A stretch of 64,000 nt of DNA, taken from NCBI GenBank assembly GCA_963977065.1, contig CAXBNF010000001.1, positions 248,001 to 312,000 of the forward strand, written 5' to 3'. Source of the stretch: Planktosalinus sp963977065. Its GTDB lineage: Bacteria; Bacteroidota; Bacteroidia; Flavobacteriales; Flavobacteriaceae. The translations under genes were made by a program, and so were the position numbers. This document shows positions 35,543-43,703 of the stretch, piece after piece. Every line of letters starts with the position of its first letter. The stretch's first letter is position 1. The notes below the pieces were generated by a model, which was not told the DNA's origin, made no database searches, and worked only from the letters and a program-made list of their open reading frames with translations.

Positions 35543-36286
35543 ATGAAGAAGAAGATTGAGGAGCAATTAAAGCAACTTGCAGGTGAAATTTTAGAAAATA
35601 AGGAGGTTTCTTCTCTGGAAGAACTTCAGGAAAAGACAAAAAAATTGTATGACGCCATTACTGTCCAATTGTATCTGGAAGAAAATCAAAAAGAAATGGA
35701 AAAGAAAACCGGCGCCATGGACTCAAACAGTTATGAAAAAAGGCAGGAAGAAGAACCAAAACCTGTTGAACAACCCATACATTCTGATAATATCGCCGAA
35801 CCTTTAATTGAAAAAATCAAAGATATAGTTGCTCAAATGCCCTCAGAAACGCATAAAATTGATGAAATTTTGGAGGAAATCCTGCCCACAAAGAAACATA
35901 CTTTGAGTGAGTTGGACGATTTTGCTTCTAAATATCAACAAACTCCTATTTTTGAGCGAAAAGTAACAACACCAAAACCGGAAATGGGCGAAGATGAAAC
36001 AGTGAAACCAGAGCAAGATTCAGTTACACCAAAACCAAAATCCCTCAACGACCGTCTCACAAAACACATTCAAATTGGGCTCAATGATCGATTGGCTTTT
36101 ACAAAACATCTTTTTAATGACAATGCAGAAGATTACAACAGGGTCATTTCACAACTCACAACCTTCAATAGTTTTGAGGAAATAAATAATTTTATTGATA
36201 CTCAGGTAAAACCGGATTACAACTGGGAGGGAAAAGAAGCTCATGTTGAACGTTTCTTTTTACTCCTCGAAAAACGATTTGATTAA
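35543..36286 (+). CDS. Conserved protein of unknown function, coiled coil plus C-terminal domain
   Basis: This 247-aa soluble protein has no recognised family. Residues 1-60 form a charged coiled coil (IEEQLKQLAGEILENKEV). A Pro/Glu-rich linker follows (about 70-165). The C-terminal 75 residues contain a compact, well-conserved-looking motif: SLNDRLTKHIQIGLNDRLAF and FNDNAEDYNRVISQL, ending KEAHVERFFLLLEKRF. It precedes rsmI by only 7 nt, so a link with ribosome modification or shared control is possible, but nothing more can be said. Confidence 0.7.
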   Translation: MKKKIEEQLKQLAGEILENKEVSSLEELQEKTKKLYDAITVQLYLEENQKEMEKKTGAMDSNSYEKRQEEEPKPVEQPIHSDNIAEPLIEKIKDIVAQMPSETHKIDEILEEILPTKKHTLSELDDFASKYQQTPIFERKVTTPKPEMGEDETVKPEQDSVTPKPKSLNDRLTKHIQIGLNDRLAFTKHLFNDNAEDYNRVISQLTTFNSFEEINNFIDTQVKPDYNWEGKEAHVERFFLLLEKRFD

Positions 36287-36293
36287 CTCACTT

Positions 36294-36968
36294 ATGTCAA
36301 AGCTTTATCTTGTACCCACGCCCATTGGTAACCTGGAAGATATGACTTTCAGGGCGATTCGCGTTCTAAAGGAAGTGGATTTAATATTGGCAGAAGACAC
36401 CAGAACGAGTGGAAAACTGCTCAAACATTTTGACATCGGCACCCAGATGCATTCACACCATATGCACAACGAGCACAAAACCGTTACGTCTATTGTAAAC
36501 CAAATCAAAGCCGGAAAATCAATTGCATTAATTAGTGATGCAGGAACTCCAGCCATTAGCGACCCCGGATTTTTACTCACCCGTGCGTGCATAGAATCCG
36601 GTATTGAAGTCGATTGCCTTCCCGGAGCCACAGCGTTTGTTCCTGCACTAGTCAATAGCGGACTGCCAAATGATAAATTTGTTTTTGAAGGATTTCTACC
36701 CGTAAAAAAAGGACGCCAAACCCGCTTGCTCGCTTTGTCAGAAGAAACCCGCACGATGGTTTTTTATGAGTCGCCTCACAAATTGTTGAAAACCTTAGCA
36801 AACTTTGCAGAGTATTTTGGCGAAGACCGAAAAATTTCTGTATCCCGTGAAATTTCAAAACTGCACGAAGAAACCATTCGCGGAAGCGTTAAAGAGGTCC
36901 TCGGGTATTACACTGCAAAACCTCCCAAAGGAGAAATAGTGATTGTTTTAGCGGGGAAACAAACGTAA
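36294..36968 (+). CDS. rsmI: 16S rRNA (C1402) 2'-O-methyltransferase
   Basis: Methylates the ribose of C1402 in the decoding centre, using SAM. The protein is 225 aa from the ATG at 36294 (MSKLYLVPTPIGNLEDMTFRA). A longer frame runs back into the preceding gene and is rejected. Family signatures: LAEDTRTSGKLL, ALISDAGTPAISDPG (SAM pocket) and CLPGATAFVPALV. The end is the typical PKGEIVIVLAG. Probably co-transcribed with the coiled-coil gene. Confidence 0.94.
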   Translation: MSKLYLVPTPIGNLEDMTFRAIRVLKEVDLILAEDTRTSGKLLKHFDIGTQMHSHHMHNEHKTVTSIVNQIKAGKSIALISDAGTPAISDPGFLLTRACIESGIEVDCLPGATAFVPALVNSGLPNDKFVFEGFLPVKKGRQTRLLALSEETRTMVFYESPHKLLKTLANFAEYFGEDRKISVSREISKLHEETIRGSVKEVLGYYTAKPPKGEIVIVLAGKQT

Positions 36969-37077
36969 TCCCCAATCTATTATAAACATTAAGAAGTTAA
37001 GAAAATGAAGTGCCTTTAAGCAATTTCTTAATGCCTCTTAATGCCTTAATGGTTCAAAAATCATACTATGCTAACTA

Positions 37078-37671
37078 CTAAATACCGTGCTTTCCGGTTT
37101 CCCAGCCGTGTTTGCCCAGATATTTTTCACCACTTTCGACAGCACCCTCTTCAATAGAGGTGCCCATAGAATCGTTCCAGCGGTTGAGGTAGCCAAAGAG
37201 AGAGATGACACCAAGCATTTCCACAATTTCGCCTTCATTCCAGTGTTCATAAAGTCGTTGTTTGATACCTTCATTAACCGCATTGGGAACTTGAGAAGCC
37301 GCCAGTGAAAAGTCCAGCGCTGCCCGTTCTGCCTCTGAAAAAGCAGGGTGGGTGCGGTACTCCCAGATATTGTCAAGTTGCTCCTGCTCAGCTCCATAGC
37401 GTTCAGCAGCCCTGATAGCGTGTGCCTGGCAATACCGGCAGCCGGTGGCATTGCTGCTTACCCAGGCAATCATACGCTTTAAGGCAGACGTTACCCTGCC
37501 TTCATTGGCCATCACGGCTTTGTTGAGGTTGATAAATGCTTTGGAAATCGACGGGCGATGCTGCATCGTCAAAACCGAATTGGGGCAAAAGCCCAAAGTC
37601 TCATTAAAAAAAGCAGCAAGCTCTTGGGTTTCTTTGTCGTGATTGGGGGAAAGTGGGGTTACTAATGGCAT
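37078..37671 (-). CDS. Carboxymuconolactone decarboxylase/AhpD-like protein
   Basis: This 197-aa protein is mostly helical, with the AhpD-like redox motif ATGCRYCQAHA (C-x-x-C-x-x-x-H, about residues 75-85). Such proteins act as peroxidase-related disulfide enzymes or alkylhydroperoxidase partners; the substrate is unknown. It is divergently transcribed from an OsmC-family gene, another thiol-based peroxide-defence family, with 55 nt between the two starts, which suggests related function. Confidence 0.8.
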   Translation of the reverse strand: MPLVTPLSPNHDKETQELAAFFNETLGFCPNSVLTMQHRPSISKAFINLNKAVMANEGRVTSALKRMIAWVSSNATGCRYCQAHAIRAAERYGAEQEQLDNIWEYRTHPAFSEAERAALDFSLAASQVPNAVNEGIKQRLYEHWNEGEIVEMLGVISLFGYLNRWNDSMGTSIEEGAVESGEKYLGKHGWETGKHGI

Positions 37672-37690
37672 AATTGAAAAGTTAAATTTG

Positions 37691-37698
37691 TATTTTTG
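37691..37698 (+). promoter_or_regulatory. Putative -7 element for the OsmC gene
   Basis: TATTTTTG matches TAnnTTTG, 28 nt before the OsmC ATG (37727). A TTG at 37674-37676 lies 14 nt upstream, closer than ideal. Confidence 0.35.
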
Positions 37699-37726
37699 CT
37701 ATGTACAAGTAACAAAAAATTTAAAT

Positions 37727-38149
37727 ATGAACCACACCGTCACCACAACCTGGAAACAAAACCTGCAATTTGAGTCAGACAATCCCTCAGGGCATAGCGT
37801 TTTGATAGACACTTCAATTGAAAACGGCGGACAAAACAGCGGTTTAGCGCCAAAAGCCATGATGCTTTCCTCACTAGCGGGTTGCTCGGGACTGGATGTT
37901 GTAAGCATTCTTGCCAAAATGAAAGTACAAGTAGCGGACTTTAAAATCATCACCACCGGCGAACTCACAGAAGAACATCCTAAGTATTATCAAAGCGTTC
38001 ACGTTGTTTATCAATTTTTTGGAAAAGAATTGCCGGAGGAAAAATTAAAAAAAGCCGTAGATTTATCAGTAGAAAAATACTGTGGCGTGATGGAAATGTT
38101 CAGAAAATTTGCGAAAATCAATATTAAAATAGAGTATTTAGAACCTTAA
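37727..38149 (+). CDS. OsmC family protein
   Basis: This 140-aa protein from the ATG at 37727 carries the two redox cysteines of the OsmC/Ohr superfamily: C53 in LAGCSGLDV and C119 in VEKYCGVM. Members reduce organic hydroperoxides; this short form is closer to YhfA-like OsmC than to Ohr. A longer frame starting at 37643 reads into the divergent neighbour and is not used. It is followed at 14 nt by a small conserved gene and then recJ. Confidence 0.87.
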   Translation: MNHTVTTTWKQNLQFESDNPSGHSVLIDTSIENGGQNSGLAPKAMMLSSLAGCSGLDVVSILAKMKVQVADFKIITTGELTEEHPKYYQSVHVVYQFFGKELPEEKLKKAVDLSVEKYCGVMEMFRKFAKINIKIEYLEP

Positions 38150-38163
38150 AAAGTAGTTGTTCC

Positions 38164-38532
38164 ATGGATTTTGAAACAAGAAAGACACTTTGGTTGGCAC
38201 TTTCTGAACTCTACCTCGATACAGAAATCTCTGAAAGCACTTTGTATTCCATCGAAAAAGCTGCCAAAAAGAACGATGTATCTTTTGAAACCTTATTTAA
38301 AATCAACAAAGAAGAAGTTTTTCCTGTTTTGTTTAAAAATGGATTAAGCGTAGCCGGCGTTTGGACTGGTTTTGATGAAAGTTGGTTGATTGAAACTATT
38401 TCTAAATCTTTGAAAAAAAACAATTGTATTAAAAAAAAATACAACTCTTTAAAATATATGCTTTTTTCAACTTTAATATCGACATCAATGAAACGATTGG
38501 AATTGCTATTTAATGAAAATAAAAAAATCTAA
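38164..38532 (+). CDS. Small conserved protein (possibly DUF7079)
   Basis: This 122-aa soluble protein begins with MDFETRKTLWLALSELYLDTE and contains KEEVFPVLFKNGLSVAGVWTGFDESWL. These features look like a small family I associate tentatively with DUF7079, where a helical N-terminus, a VFP-x-L motif and the WxGFDExWL motif are shared. No function is known. It lies between osmC and recJ with short gaps and the same strand. Confidence 0.6.
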   Translation: MDFETRKTLWLALSELYLDTEISESTLYSIEKAAKKNDVSFETLFKINKEEVFPVLFKNGLSVAGVWTGFDESWLIETISKSLKKNNCIKKKYNSLKYMLFSTLISTSMKRLELLFNENKKI

Positions 38533-38568
38533 TATCAAACATCTCAAATCTGAAATCTAATAATCCCT

Positions 38569-40260
38569 ATGCATTGGACCCTCAAACCCAAACCCGAACC
38601 CCAAAAAATAACAACTCTTGCAAAAGATTTGCAGGTTGATGAGATCATCGCCACAATGTTGTTGCAACGCGGGGTGGAAAGTTTTGAGGACGCCAAAAAG
38701 TTTTTCCGCCCGTCCTTAGAAGACCTGCACGACCCATTTCTGATGAAAGATATGGACAAAGCGGTGGCACGCATTGCGCAAGCCATCACTAATGAAGAAA
38801 ACATTCTTGTGTTTGGCGATTATGATGTTGACGGCACTTCTTCGGTGGCGTTGATGTCTTCTTATTTACTTTCCTATTATCCCCACGTGGCCACTTATAT
38901 TCCCGACCGTTATGAGGAGGGCTATGGCGTTTCTTATCAAGGAATCGATTTTGCTGCAGACAACAATTTCTCATTAATCATTGCACTGGATTGCGGTATC
39001 AAAGCAATTGATAAAGTCGCTTACGCGAAAGAAAAAGGCATTGACTTTATCATCTGTGACCACCATAGACCGGGAGAATCAATTCCCAATGCCGTGGCGG
39101 TTCTCGACCCAAAAAGGGAGGACTGTTCCTATCCTTATGACGAACTCTGTGGTTGTGGTGTGGGTTTTAAACTCGTGCAAGCCCTTGCCGGAAGGCGCGG
39201 TCAGACCATAGACGATTTGCTTTTGTACCTTGATTTGGTCGCGACGGCCATTGGAGCAGACATCGTCCCGATGACCGGGGAGAACAGGGTGTTGACCTAT
39301 TTTGGATTGAAAGTCATTAACAGTAACCCGCGACCGGGTTTTCAAGCCATTATTGAACAACTCAAAAAAGATACGCTAGAAGTAAGCGATGTGGTGTTTA
39401 TCATCGCCCCGCGCATCAATGCTGCCGGGAGGATGAAACACGGCCAACACGCTGTCAACCTGATGACGGAAACGGATTTGGAACAAGCAAAAATCTACGC
39501 TCAAGAAATCGAGGCTTACAATCTGGACCGTCGTGATACCGACAAACAAATTACCGAAGAAGCCCTGGAGCTTATCAAAACCAACGGAGAAGAAGAACGA
39601 TTCACCACTGTGGTCTATCAGGAAAATTGGCACAAAGGCGTGATAGGCATCGTCGCCTCCCGTTTAACGGAAACCTATTACCGTCCCACATTGGTATTTA
39701 CCAAAAGTGGTGACAAACTCGCTGCCAGTGCCCGCTCGGTCAAGCATTTTGATGTGTATAATGCCATTGAAGCTTGTGAAGACTGCCTGGAGCAATTTGG
39801 CGGACACAAATACGCCGCCGGCCTCACTTTACTGCCCGAACAGTTTGAAGCCTTTAAAACCAAATTTGAAGAAGTGGTCAAAGCAACCATCGATGAAAAA
39901 CTACTCACCCCTGAAATAGCTGTAGACCTTGAAATTGATTTAAAGGAAATCACCCCAAAGTTTTTTAGGGTGTTAAAGCAATTTGCCCCCTTTGGCCCCG
40001 GCAATATGACCCCAGTATTTATGACTCAAAACCTTCAGGACACCGGCTGGAGTAAGCAGGTAGGTGAAGACAAAAGCCATCTCAGGCTGGTGGTCAAGCA
40101 AGGCACCTCGGCGTCCTTTACCGGCATTGGTTTTAGCATGGGGGAACAATATGAACTTATCAAAGACAAAAAACCCTTTAAAGCGGTCTATTCGCTGGAT
40201 GAAAATACTTGGAATGGGACTACGAGTATTCAGTTGAGGTTAAGGGATGTGAAGGTATAG
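38569..40260 (+). CDS. recJ: Single-stranded-DNA-specific exonuclease RecJ
   Basis: A 5'-3' ssDNA exonuclease used in recombination and mismatch and base-excision repair. In the 563-aa protein the DHH domain shows FGDYDVDGTSS (82-92), ALDCGIK and CDHH (163-166). The DHHA1 domain shows INAAGRMKHG and the KHFDVYNAIEACEDCLEQFGG region. The C-terminal OB-like part ends near TSIQLRLRDVKV. It closes the plus-strand run osmC-small protein-recJ; accessory DNA begins right after it. Confidence 0.95.
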   Translation: MHWTLKPKPEPQKITTLAKDLQVDEIIATMLLQRGVESFEDAKKFFRPSLEDLHDPFLMKDMDKAVARIAQAITNEENILVFGDYDVDGTSSVALMSSYLLSYYPHVATYIPDRYEEGYGVSYQGIDFAADNNFSLIIALDCGIKAIDKVAYAKEKGIDFIICDHHRPGESIPNAVAVLDPKREDCSYPYDELCGCGVGFKLVQALAGRRGQTIDDLLLYLDLVATAIGADIVPMTGENRVLTYFGLKVINSNPRPGFQAIIEQLKKDTLEVSDVVFIIAPRINAAGRMKHGQHAVNLMTETDLEQAKIYAQEIEAYNLDRRDTDKQITEEALELIKTNGEEERFTTVVYQENWHKGVIGIVASRLTETYYRPTLVFTKSGDKLAASARSVKHFDVYNAIEACEDCLEQFGGHKYAAGLTLLPEQFEAFKTKFEEVVKATIDEKLLTPEIAVDLEIDLKEITPKFFRVLKQFAPFGPGNMTPVFMTQNLQDTGWSKQVGEDKSHLRLVVKQGTSASFTGIGFSMGEQYELIKDKKPFKAVYSLDENTWNGTTSIQLRLRDVKV

Positions 40261-40561
40261 TTTTTTTGTTTTGGAAGTCAATATATTAGTCAAACCACCG
40301 ATTACACATTCCTTTTTTTTATTAGTTATTTAGAGTAAATCTAAAAAAGCCAAGGGTTGCTTTATCCTAGCCTTTGGTAGGGAGTAAGATTGGAGGAGCT
40401 ATATATGAGCCTATTTTTGACACGGAAATTCTATACGATTTTCCTCAGTTATGGGTTTGTTTGTTATATTAGTTAATAATTAAATAAATAGTTCATTTAA
40501 GTAACATTGCCTTTCATTGCGTTATAAGTTTAGTTGTGAAAAATCCAGAAATTTAAAAATA
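40261..40561. other. Intergenic region at the left edge of the accessory row
   Basis: No gene is seen in these 301 bp. A weak stem (CCAAGGG with CCTTTGG, about 40353-40376) follows recJ but lacks a T run. The first copy of the roughly 90-bp repeat occupies 40421-40510. The rest is AT-rich and unremarkable. Confidence 0.6.
40421..40510 (+). repeat. 90-bp imperfect repeat, copy 1
   Basis: It aligns along its whole length with 41741-41832: a shared imperfect palindrome (GGAAATTC ... GATTTTCC), then CCTCAG, TGGGTTTGTTTG, ATTAGTT, TTCAT and a final TTGC. This copy is more degenerate, the palindrome having one mismatch. It precedes the first small gene of the row by about 50 nt. Confidence 0.7.
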
Positions 40562-40912
40562 ATGAAAACAAATAATGAAAAATATTTGATCTATTCAATG
40601 GTTATTTTAATGCTTGGATGGATGTATTTTTTCATAATTAACTACTTGAACCATTCTGACTTTATCGAACAATTTTACAATAACGGTGGGTTATTAATCT
40701 CTATTCCAAGAAGTGGAAAATATGACACAATATGGTTTAAATTAATCGCTATTGGATTTGGTATAGTTAGTTTATATTTTGGATATAAGAGCAAACCACA
40801 TAATCAAAGAAGACTAAGAATTTTATTAATTTTAATGTCATTACTATTAATAATAATGAGCATACTTGTTTTTCCAAATTTGATACTACAATATCTATTT
40901 TTTAAAAATTAA
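40562..40912 (+). CDS. Small membrane protein of unknown function
   Basis: This 116-aa protein from the ATG at 40562 has no recognised family. It has an N-terminal helix (about 8-28), a polar segment containing FYNNGGLLISIPRSGKYD, then helices at about 60-78 and 85-112. The coding region is very AT-rich. It is the first of five orphan genes in a head-to-tail row. A longer frame exists but adds a basic stretch just before the chosen methionine with no support. Confidence 0.55.
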   Translation: MKTNNEKYLIYSMVILMLGWMYFFIINYLNHSDFIEQFYNNGGLLISIPRSGKYDTIWFKLIAIGFGIVSLYFGYKSKPHNQRRLRILLILMSLLLIIMSILVFPNLILQYLFFKN

Positions 40913-40921
40913 ACTCTGTAA

Positions 40922-40949
40922 ACATACGAGCCAAACCGTTGTTGTATGT
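40922..40949 (+). repeat. Small inverted repeat between row genes 1 and 2
   Basis: ACATAC (40922-40927) and GTATGT (40944-40949) flank 16 nt that include CCAAACCGTTGTT. It lies 5 nt before the next start codon. It is reminiscent of recombination-site text between cassettes, but short and unproven. Confidence 0.35.
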
Positions 40950-40953
40950 AATT

Positions 40954-41688
40954 ATGAAAAAACTACTAACTATAGTAATAATATTTATTTTGTTTTCTTG
41001 TAGTTCTGAATATGAACAGCGAGAAGATAAAATTTATTATAGATTTTGGAGTACACAAGGAGGCTGGAATGAGAGATTAGTTGAAAATGCTGATATACAT
41101 TCTTTTTCTGAAATTGAAACAAATGACAACCTTTATGGGAAGGACAAGTTAAACGTTTACTATACAAACGAAATTATTCCTGGAGCTGACCCAAATACAT
41201 TTAAACATATAAAAGAAGGTTATGCAATTGACAAAAATCGAGCATACTATTTTAATGATTCCATAGCAAACTCAAGTCCTAGAGAATTCGAAATAATTGA
41301 TGGGTATTTTTCTAAAGATTGGAAAAATGTATTTTACACTGATAAATCTTTGAATGTATGTTCTTTGAAAGATTTTACTTTTGTTTATGAAGATGAGGAA
41401 AGCTTTTTAGGACGTTGGAGTACTGACGGATGTTATTATTATTTTAACAATTACAAAGTGCCTTCAAATGATTACAAAAACATAGAACTATTTAAAGGAA
41501 GTAATGGAATTTCGAAGGATACTGAATTTGTATATGATAAAGACCAAAAATATATATTACCAGATGGACGAATTGGATTTTTAAAAGAAAAAGGAATTAT
41601 AGTTAAAGATACAATTGACGTTCAATCATTTAAAGTTGAGAATTATATATACACAGATAAATTTGGGCGAATAAGGCGAATAAATTGA
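40954..41688 (+). CDS. DKNYY family lipoprotein
   Basis: This 244-aa protein from the ATG at 40954 has a lipoprotein signal (IIFILFSCSSE, Cys at about residue 16). It carries the repeat style of DKNYY proteins: AIDKNRAYYFND, FSKDWKNVFYTDK, STDGCYYYFN and SKDTEFVYDKDQKY, each a short strand pair around a D-K-x-x-Y-Y motif. The family's role is unknown; members are commonly orphan surface proteins in mobile or variable regions. It is AT-rich, consistent with the neighbouring orphans. Confidence 0.75.
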   Translation: MKKLLTIVIIFILFSCSSEYEQREDKIYYRFWSTQGGWNERLVENADIHSFSEIETNDNLYGKDKLNVYYTNEIIPGADPNTFKHIKEGYAIDKNRAYYFNDSIANSSPREFEIIDGYFSKDWKNVFYTDKSLNVCSLKDFTFVYEDEESFLGRWSTDGCYYYFNNYKVPSNDYKNIELFKGSNGISKDTEFVYDKDQKYILPDGRIGFLKEKGIIVKDTIDVQSFKVENYIYTDKFGRIRRIN

Positions 41689-41740
41689 ACTCAAAAACAA
41701 CTACTTTCAAGCCGGCGATAATTTATGGCTTCTAACGGCT

Positions 41741-41832
41741 CACTCGGAAAATCCTATCGGATTTTCCTCAGGTCTGGGTTTTGTTTGCTACATTAGTTGC
41801 TCAATCCAATCCACATTTCATAGAAACGTTGC
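41741..41832 (+). repeat. 92-bp imperfect repeat, copy 2, with perfect palindrome
   Basis: This copy contains a perfect 9-bp inverted repeat: GGAAAATCC (41746-41754), loop TATC, GGATTTTCC (41759-41767). It matches copy 1 (40421-40510) through CCTCAG, TGGGTTTTGTTTG, ATTAGTT and the final GTTGC. It ends 18 nt before the next start codon, the same relation to a downstream gene as copy 1. Confidence 0.75.
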
Positions 41833-41849
41833 AATTAAAACACTTCTAA

Positions 41850-42542
41850 ATGAAAATATTTTTAGGCACCGCATTAACTTTATTTTTTTCAATAAGTGCA
41901 ATTGCTCAATCTGAAAAAGGAGTGATAAGAATTGTTCAAAAATTCTACTATGATACTCTCCAGGCAAATTATCATAAGGTTGAATTTGTTATAGACAAAA
42001 AAGCAGACAGGGTTAAACGAATGGATTATTCTTCTGCCCATAATTTTGACACTTTAATTGTAAAAGAAACTACCGAGTACAAATACGAAAATGGTCATTT
42101 TATTTTTGTAGATGATAAAAACCAGAAAGAAAAAAACACTAAAACTTATAAGATTGGTGATACTATTTTTGAGGAAAATAATAATTATTTAACAAAAAAA
42201 GTTTACTCAAAAAATAAAATCATTTATGCTGTTAGATTCTTTTCAGAAGAGCAAGTAATACCATACAATGAGCTTAAATATATTTATAATAGTAATATAA
42301 ATTTAATTGAGATACAAGAAAAGTATAATTCAGCCGAGGCTAATGTGGAGTACAAAACAGTATTTGATTATACTTTAGGTATCGTTTCGAGAATGACAGA
42401 ATATAAATTGGTAAAAGCAGAATGGAAAAAAGAGAAAGTCTGGGCATACGATTTATTGACCAAAAATAAAATTAGAAAAAGAACCAAAAAGCGAATTAAT
42501 ATTTTATTGTTATATAATCAATTTCTAAAAACGCATTGGTAA
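41850..42542 (+). CDS. Exported protein of unknown function
   Basis: This 230-aa protein has a signal peptide (residues 1-19, ending ISAIAQS) and no recognised family. The mature part is strand-rich and Lys/Tyr/Asn-rich (for example TTEYKYENGHFIFVDDKN and VEYKTVFDYTLGIVSRM), a layout common to Bacteroidota orphan lipocalin-like or repeat proteins; this resemblance is only general. It ends in a basic tail (RKRTKKRIN). It lies directly after repeat copy 2. Confidence 0.6.
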   Translation: MKIFLGTALTLFFSISAIAQSEKGVIRIVQKFYYDTLQANYHKVEFVIDKKADRVKRMDYSSAHNFDTLIVKETTEYKYENGHFIFVDDKNQKEKNTKTYKIGDTIFEENNNYLTKKVYSKNKIIYAVRFFSEEQVIPYNELKYIYNSNINLIEIQEKYNSAEANVEYKTVFDYTLGIVSRMTEYKLVKAEWKKEKVWAYDLLTKNKIRKRTKKRINILLLYNQFLKTHW

Positions 42543-42604
42543 AACTGCAGCCTAAAAGGGAAAAAATAACGCATATAAACAAGTTGTGCTTAATTTGACA
42601 AAAA

Positions 42605-43171
42605 ATGCTTGAAATAGAGAAAATTTTAAAGAAAATAATTCCACCAGATACAAGGGATGAAGACTTTTCAAATCACAAAATTCTTGATAGCTTAACCCTA
42701 TCCGAATTAAAAAGAGTTGAATTTGAATTGATTAAAATGCTAGAAAACAATAACGATTTTTTAATTGGAGAAACTTTAGTTTATCTAAAGTCAAAAGACT
42801 CTATTCAAGCCATGAGGAAAAGAATTGATAAGGAGGTGAGTTCATCCGCAAAAATTAAATGGGCTACTCTAATTAATGAACTGAATAATGGGGATCCTGA
42901 AATGGAAAGAATTGCTTTTGAGGAGTTTAAAAGATTTGAGTTTATATATGAGATAGAAGGAATAATATTTTATGACTTGATTAAATTCAATAGTAATCGA
43001 ATAAATAAACTAATAGAGGGCTATATTAATCATAAATATTTTTTAGTAAGACACCACTCAAAATATGTTTTGAACTATGAAAATTATGCAACCGAATATG
43101 ACAAGAGTGTAAAAAAATTAACAACTGTTAATCGCGGATGGATAATAAAAACTAAGCACAACAATTTATAA
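42605..43171 (+). CDS. Cytosolic helical protein of unknown function
   Basis: This 188-aa protein has no signal peptide. It is composed of paired helices (ELKRVEFELIKMLENNNDFL, DSIQAMRKRIDKEVS, DPEMERIAFEEFKRFEF) that look like HEAT-type repeats; such folds are frequent in toxin-immunity and orphan cassette proteins, but no specific family is recognised. It is AT-rich and in the same orientation as its neighbours, 62 nt after the previous stop. Confidence 0.55.
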   Translation: MLEIEKILKKIIPPDTRDEDFSNHKILDSLTLSELKRVEFELIKMLENNNDFLIGETLVYLKSKDSIQAMRKRIDKEVSSSAKIKWATLINELNNGDPEMERIAFEEFKRFEFIYEIEGIIFYDLIKFNSNRINKLIEGYINHKYFLVRHHSKYVLNYENYATEYDKSVKKLTTVNRGWIIKTKHNNL

Positions 43172-43183
43172 CCGCAGTAGTTA

Positions 43184-43570
43184 ATGTTTAAAAAGAATCT
43201 TTTCATATTATTATTTGCAGGTTTAACTAGCTGTTCAGTTCAAAATTCTCAATTTAATTTTGGAGAACAGCCAAACGGAACTAAAATTATTCAATTGAAA
43301 AAATCAATTGGTGTTATTTTTCCAAAAGAAATGGCACTTACATACTATGATTTCCCAAGGGTTTCAAATAGGTTTACTCCAACCAAAAAACAAATCTTAT
43401 TAATGGAATCGGAGATTGAAAAGCAATATTTAAAATCATGGTTAGAATGGGCGAATGAACTAACTGATTTAGAAAAAGAGAGAGATCAGGATTATTTGGA
43501 TGACTTAATATTTGCAAAAAATGAAGCTAAACAAATAAAATATTTTGATAGACACCCTCGGCTACCGTGA
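43184..43570 (+). CDS. Small lipoprotein of unknown function, possibly 3'-truncated
   Basis: This 128-aa protein has a lipoprotein signal (LLFAGLTSCSVQ, Cys about residue 17). The mature part is charged and helical toward the end (ELTDLEKERDQDYLDDLIFAKNEAKQ). At about 43552 the DNA abruptly becomes GC-richer, and the last residues (RHPRLP) read into a different gene remnant, so the original C-terminus was probably lost at a recombination junction. No family is recognised. Confidence 0.55.
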   Translation: MFKKNLFILLFAGLTSCSVQNSQFNFGEQPNGTKIIQLKKSIGVIFPKEMALTYYDFPRVSNRFTPTKKQILLMESEIEKQYLKSWLEWANELTDLEKERDQDYLDDLIFAKNEAKQIKYFDRHPRLP

Positions 43571-43677
43571 GCCTTGCGGTCAATGAAAAAGAACTGGAGG
43601 AGCTGGATGACTTGCTCAACGGCACCTTGTTTTGGTTGGACCTGGAGGATTATTTGAAGAACCAAAGCAAGAATTAG
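43552..43677 (+). pseudogene. 3' remnant of an unrelated gene
   Basis: The frame opens after the stop at 43549-43551 and reads VSLAVNEKELEELDDLLNG, then TLFWLDLEDYLKNQSKN and a stop at 43675-43677. The codon use and GC content resemble the core genome, unlike the AT-rich gene before it. There is no ATG; a GTG at 43567 overlaps the previous gene's stop. It is best read as the tail of a gene cut by the accessory insertion. Confidence 0.45.
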
Positions 43678-43703
43678 TCTAATAGAAACAAATTGGATGA
43701 TAA

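Noticed and set aside
37021..37055. Repeated CTTAATGCC text after rsmI
   Set aside because: Only short, imperfect reiteration of low-complexity sequence; no structure or gene association visible.
40351..40378. Hairpin after recJ
   Set aside because: Short stem with a mismatch and no T run; too weak to call a terminator.
40421..43570. Integron cassette array
   Set aside because: No integrase gene, and the repeats do not show clear paired attC core sites; kept only as a cassette-like hypothesis.
43567..43677. A 36-aa plus-strand frame starting at GTG and overlapping the previous stop
   Set aside because: It could be a coupled small gene, but its composition and lack of any start context fit a gene tail cut by recombination; it is reported as a remnant.
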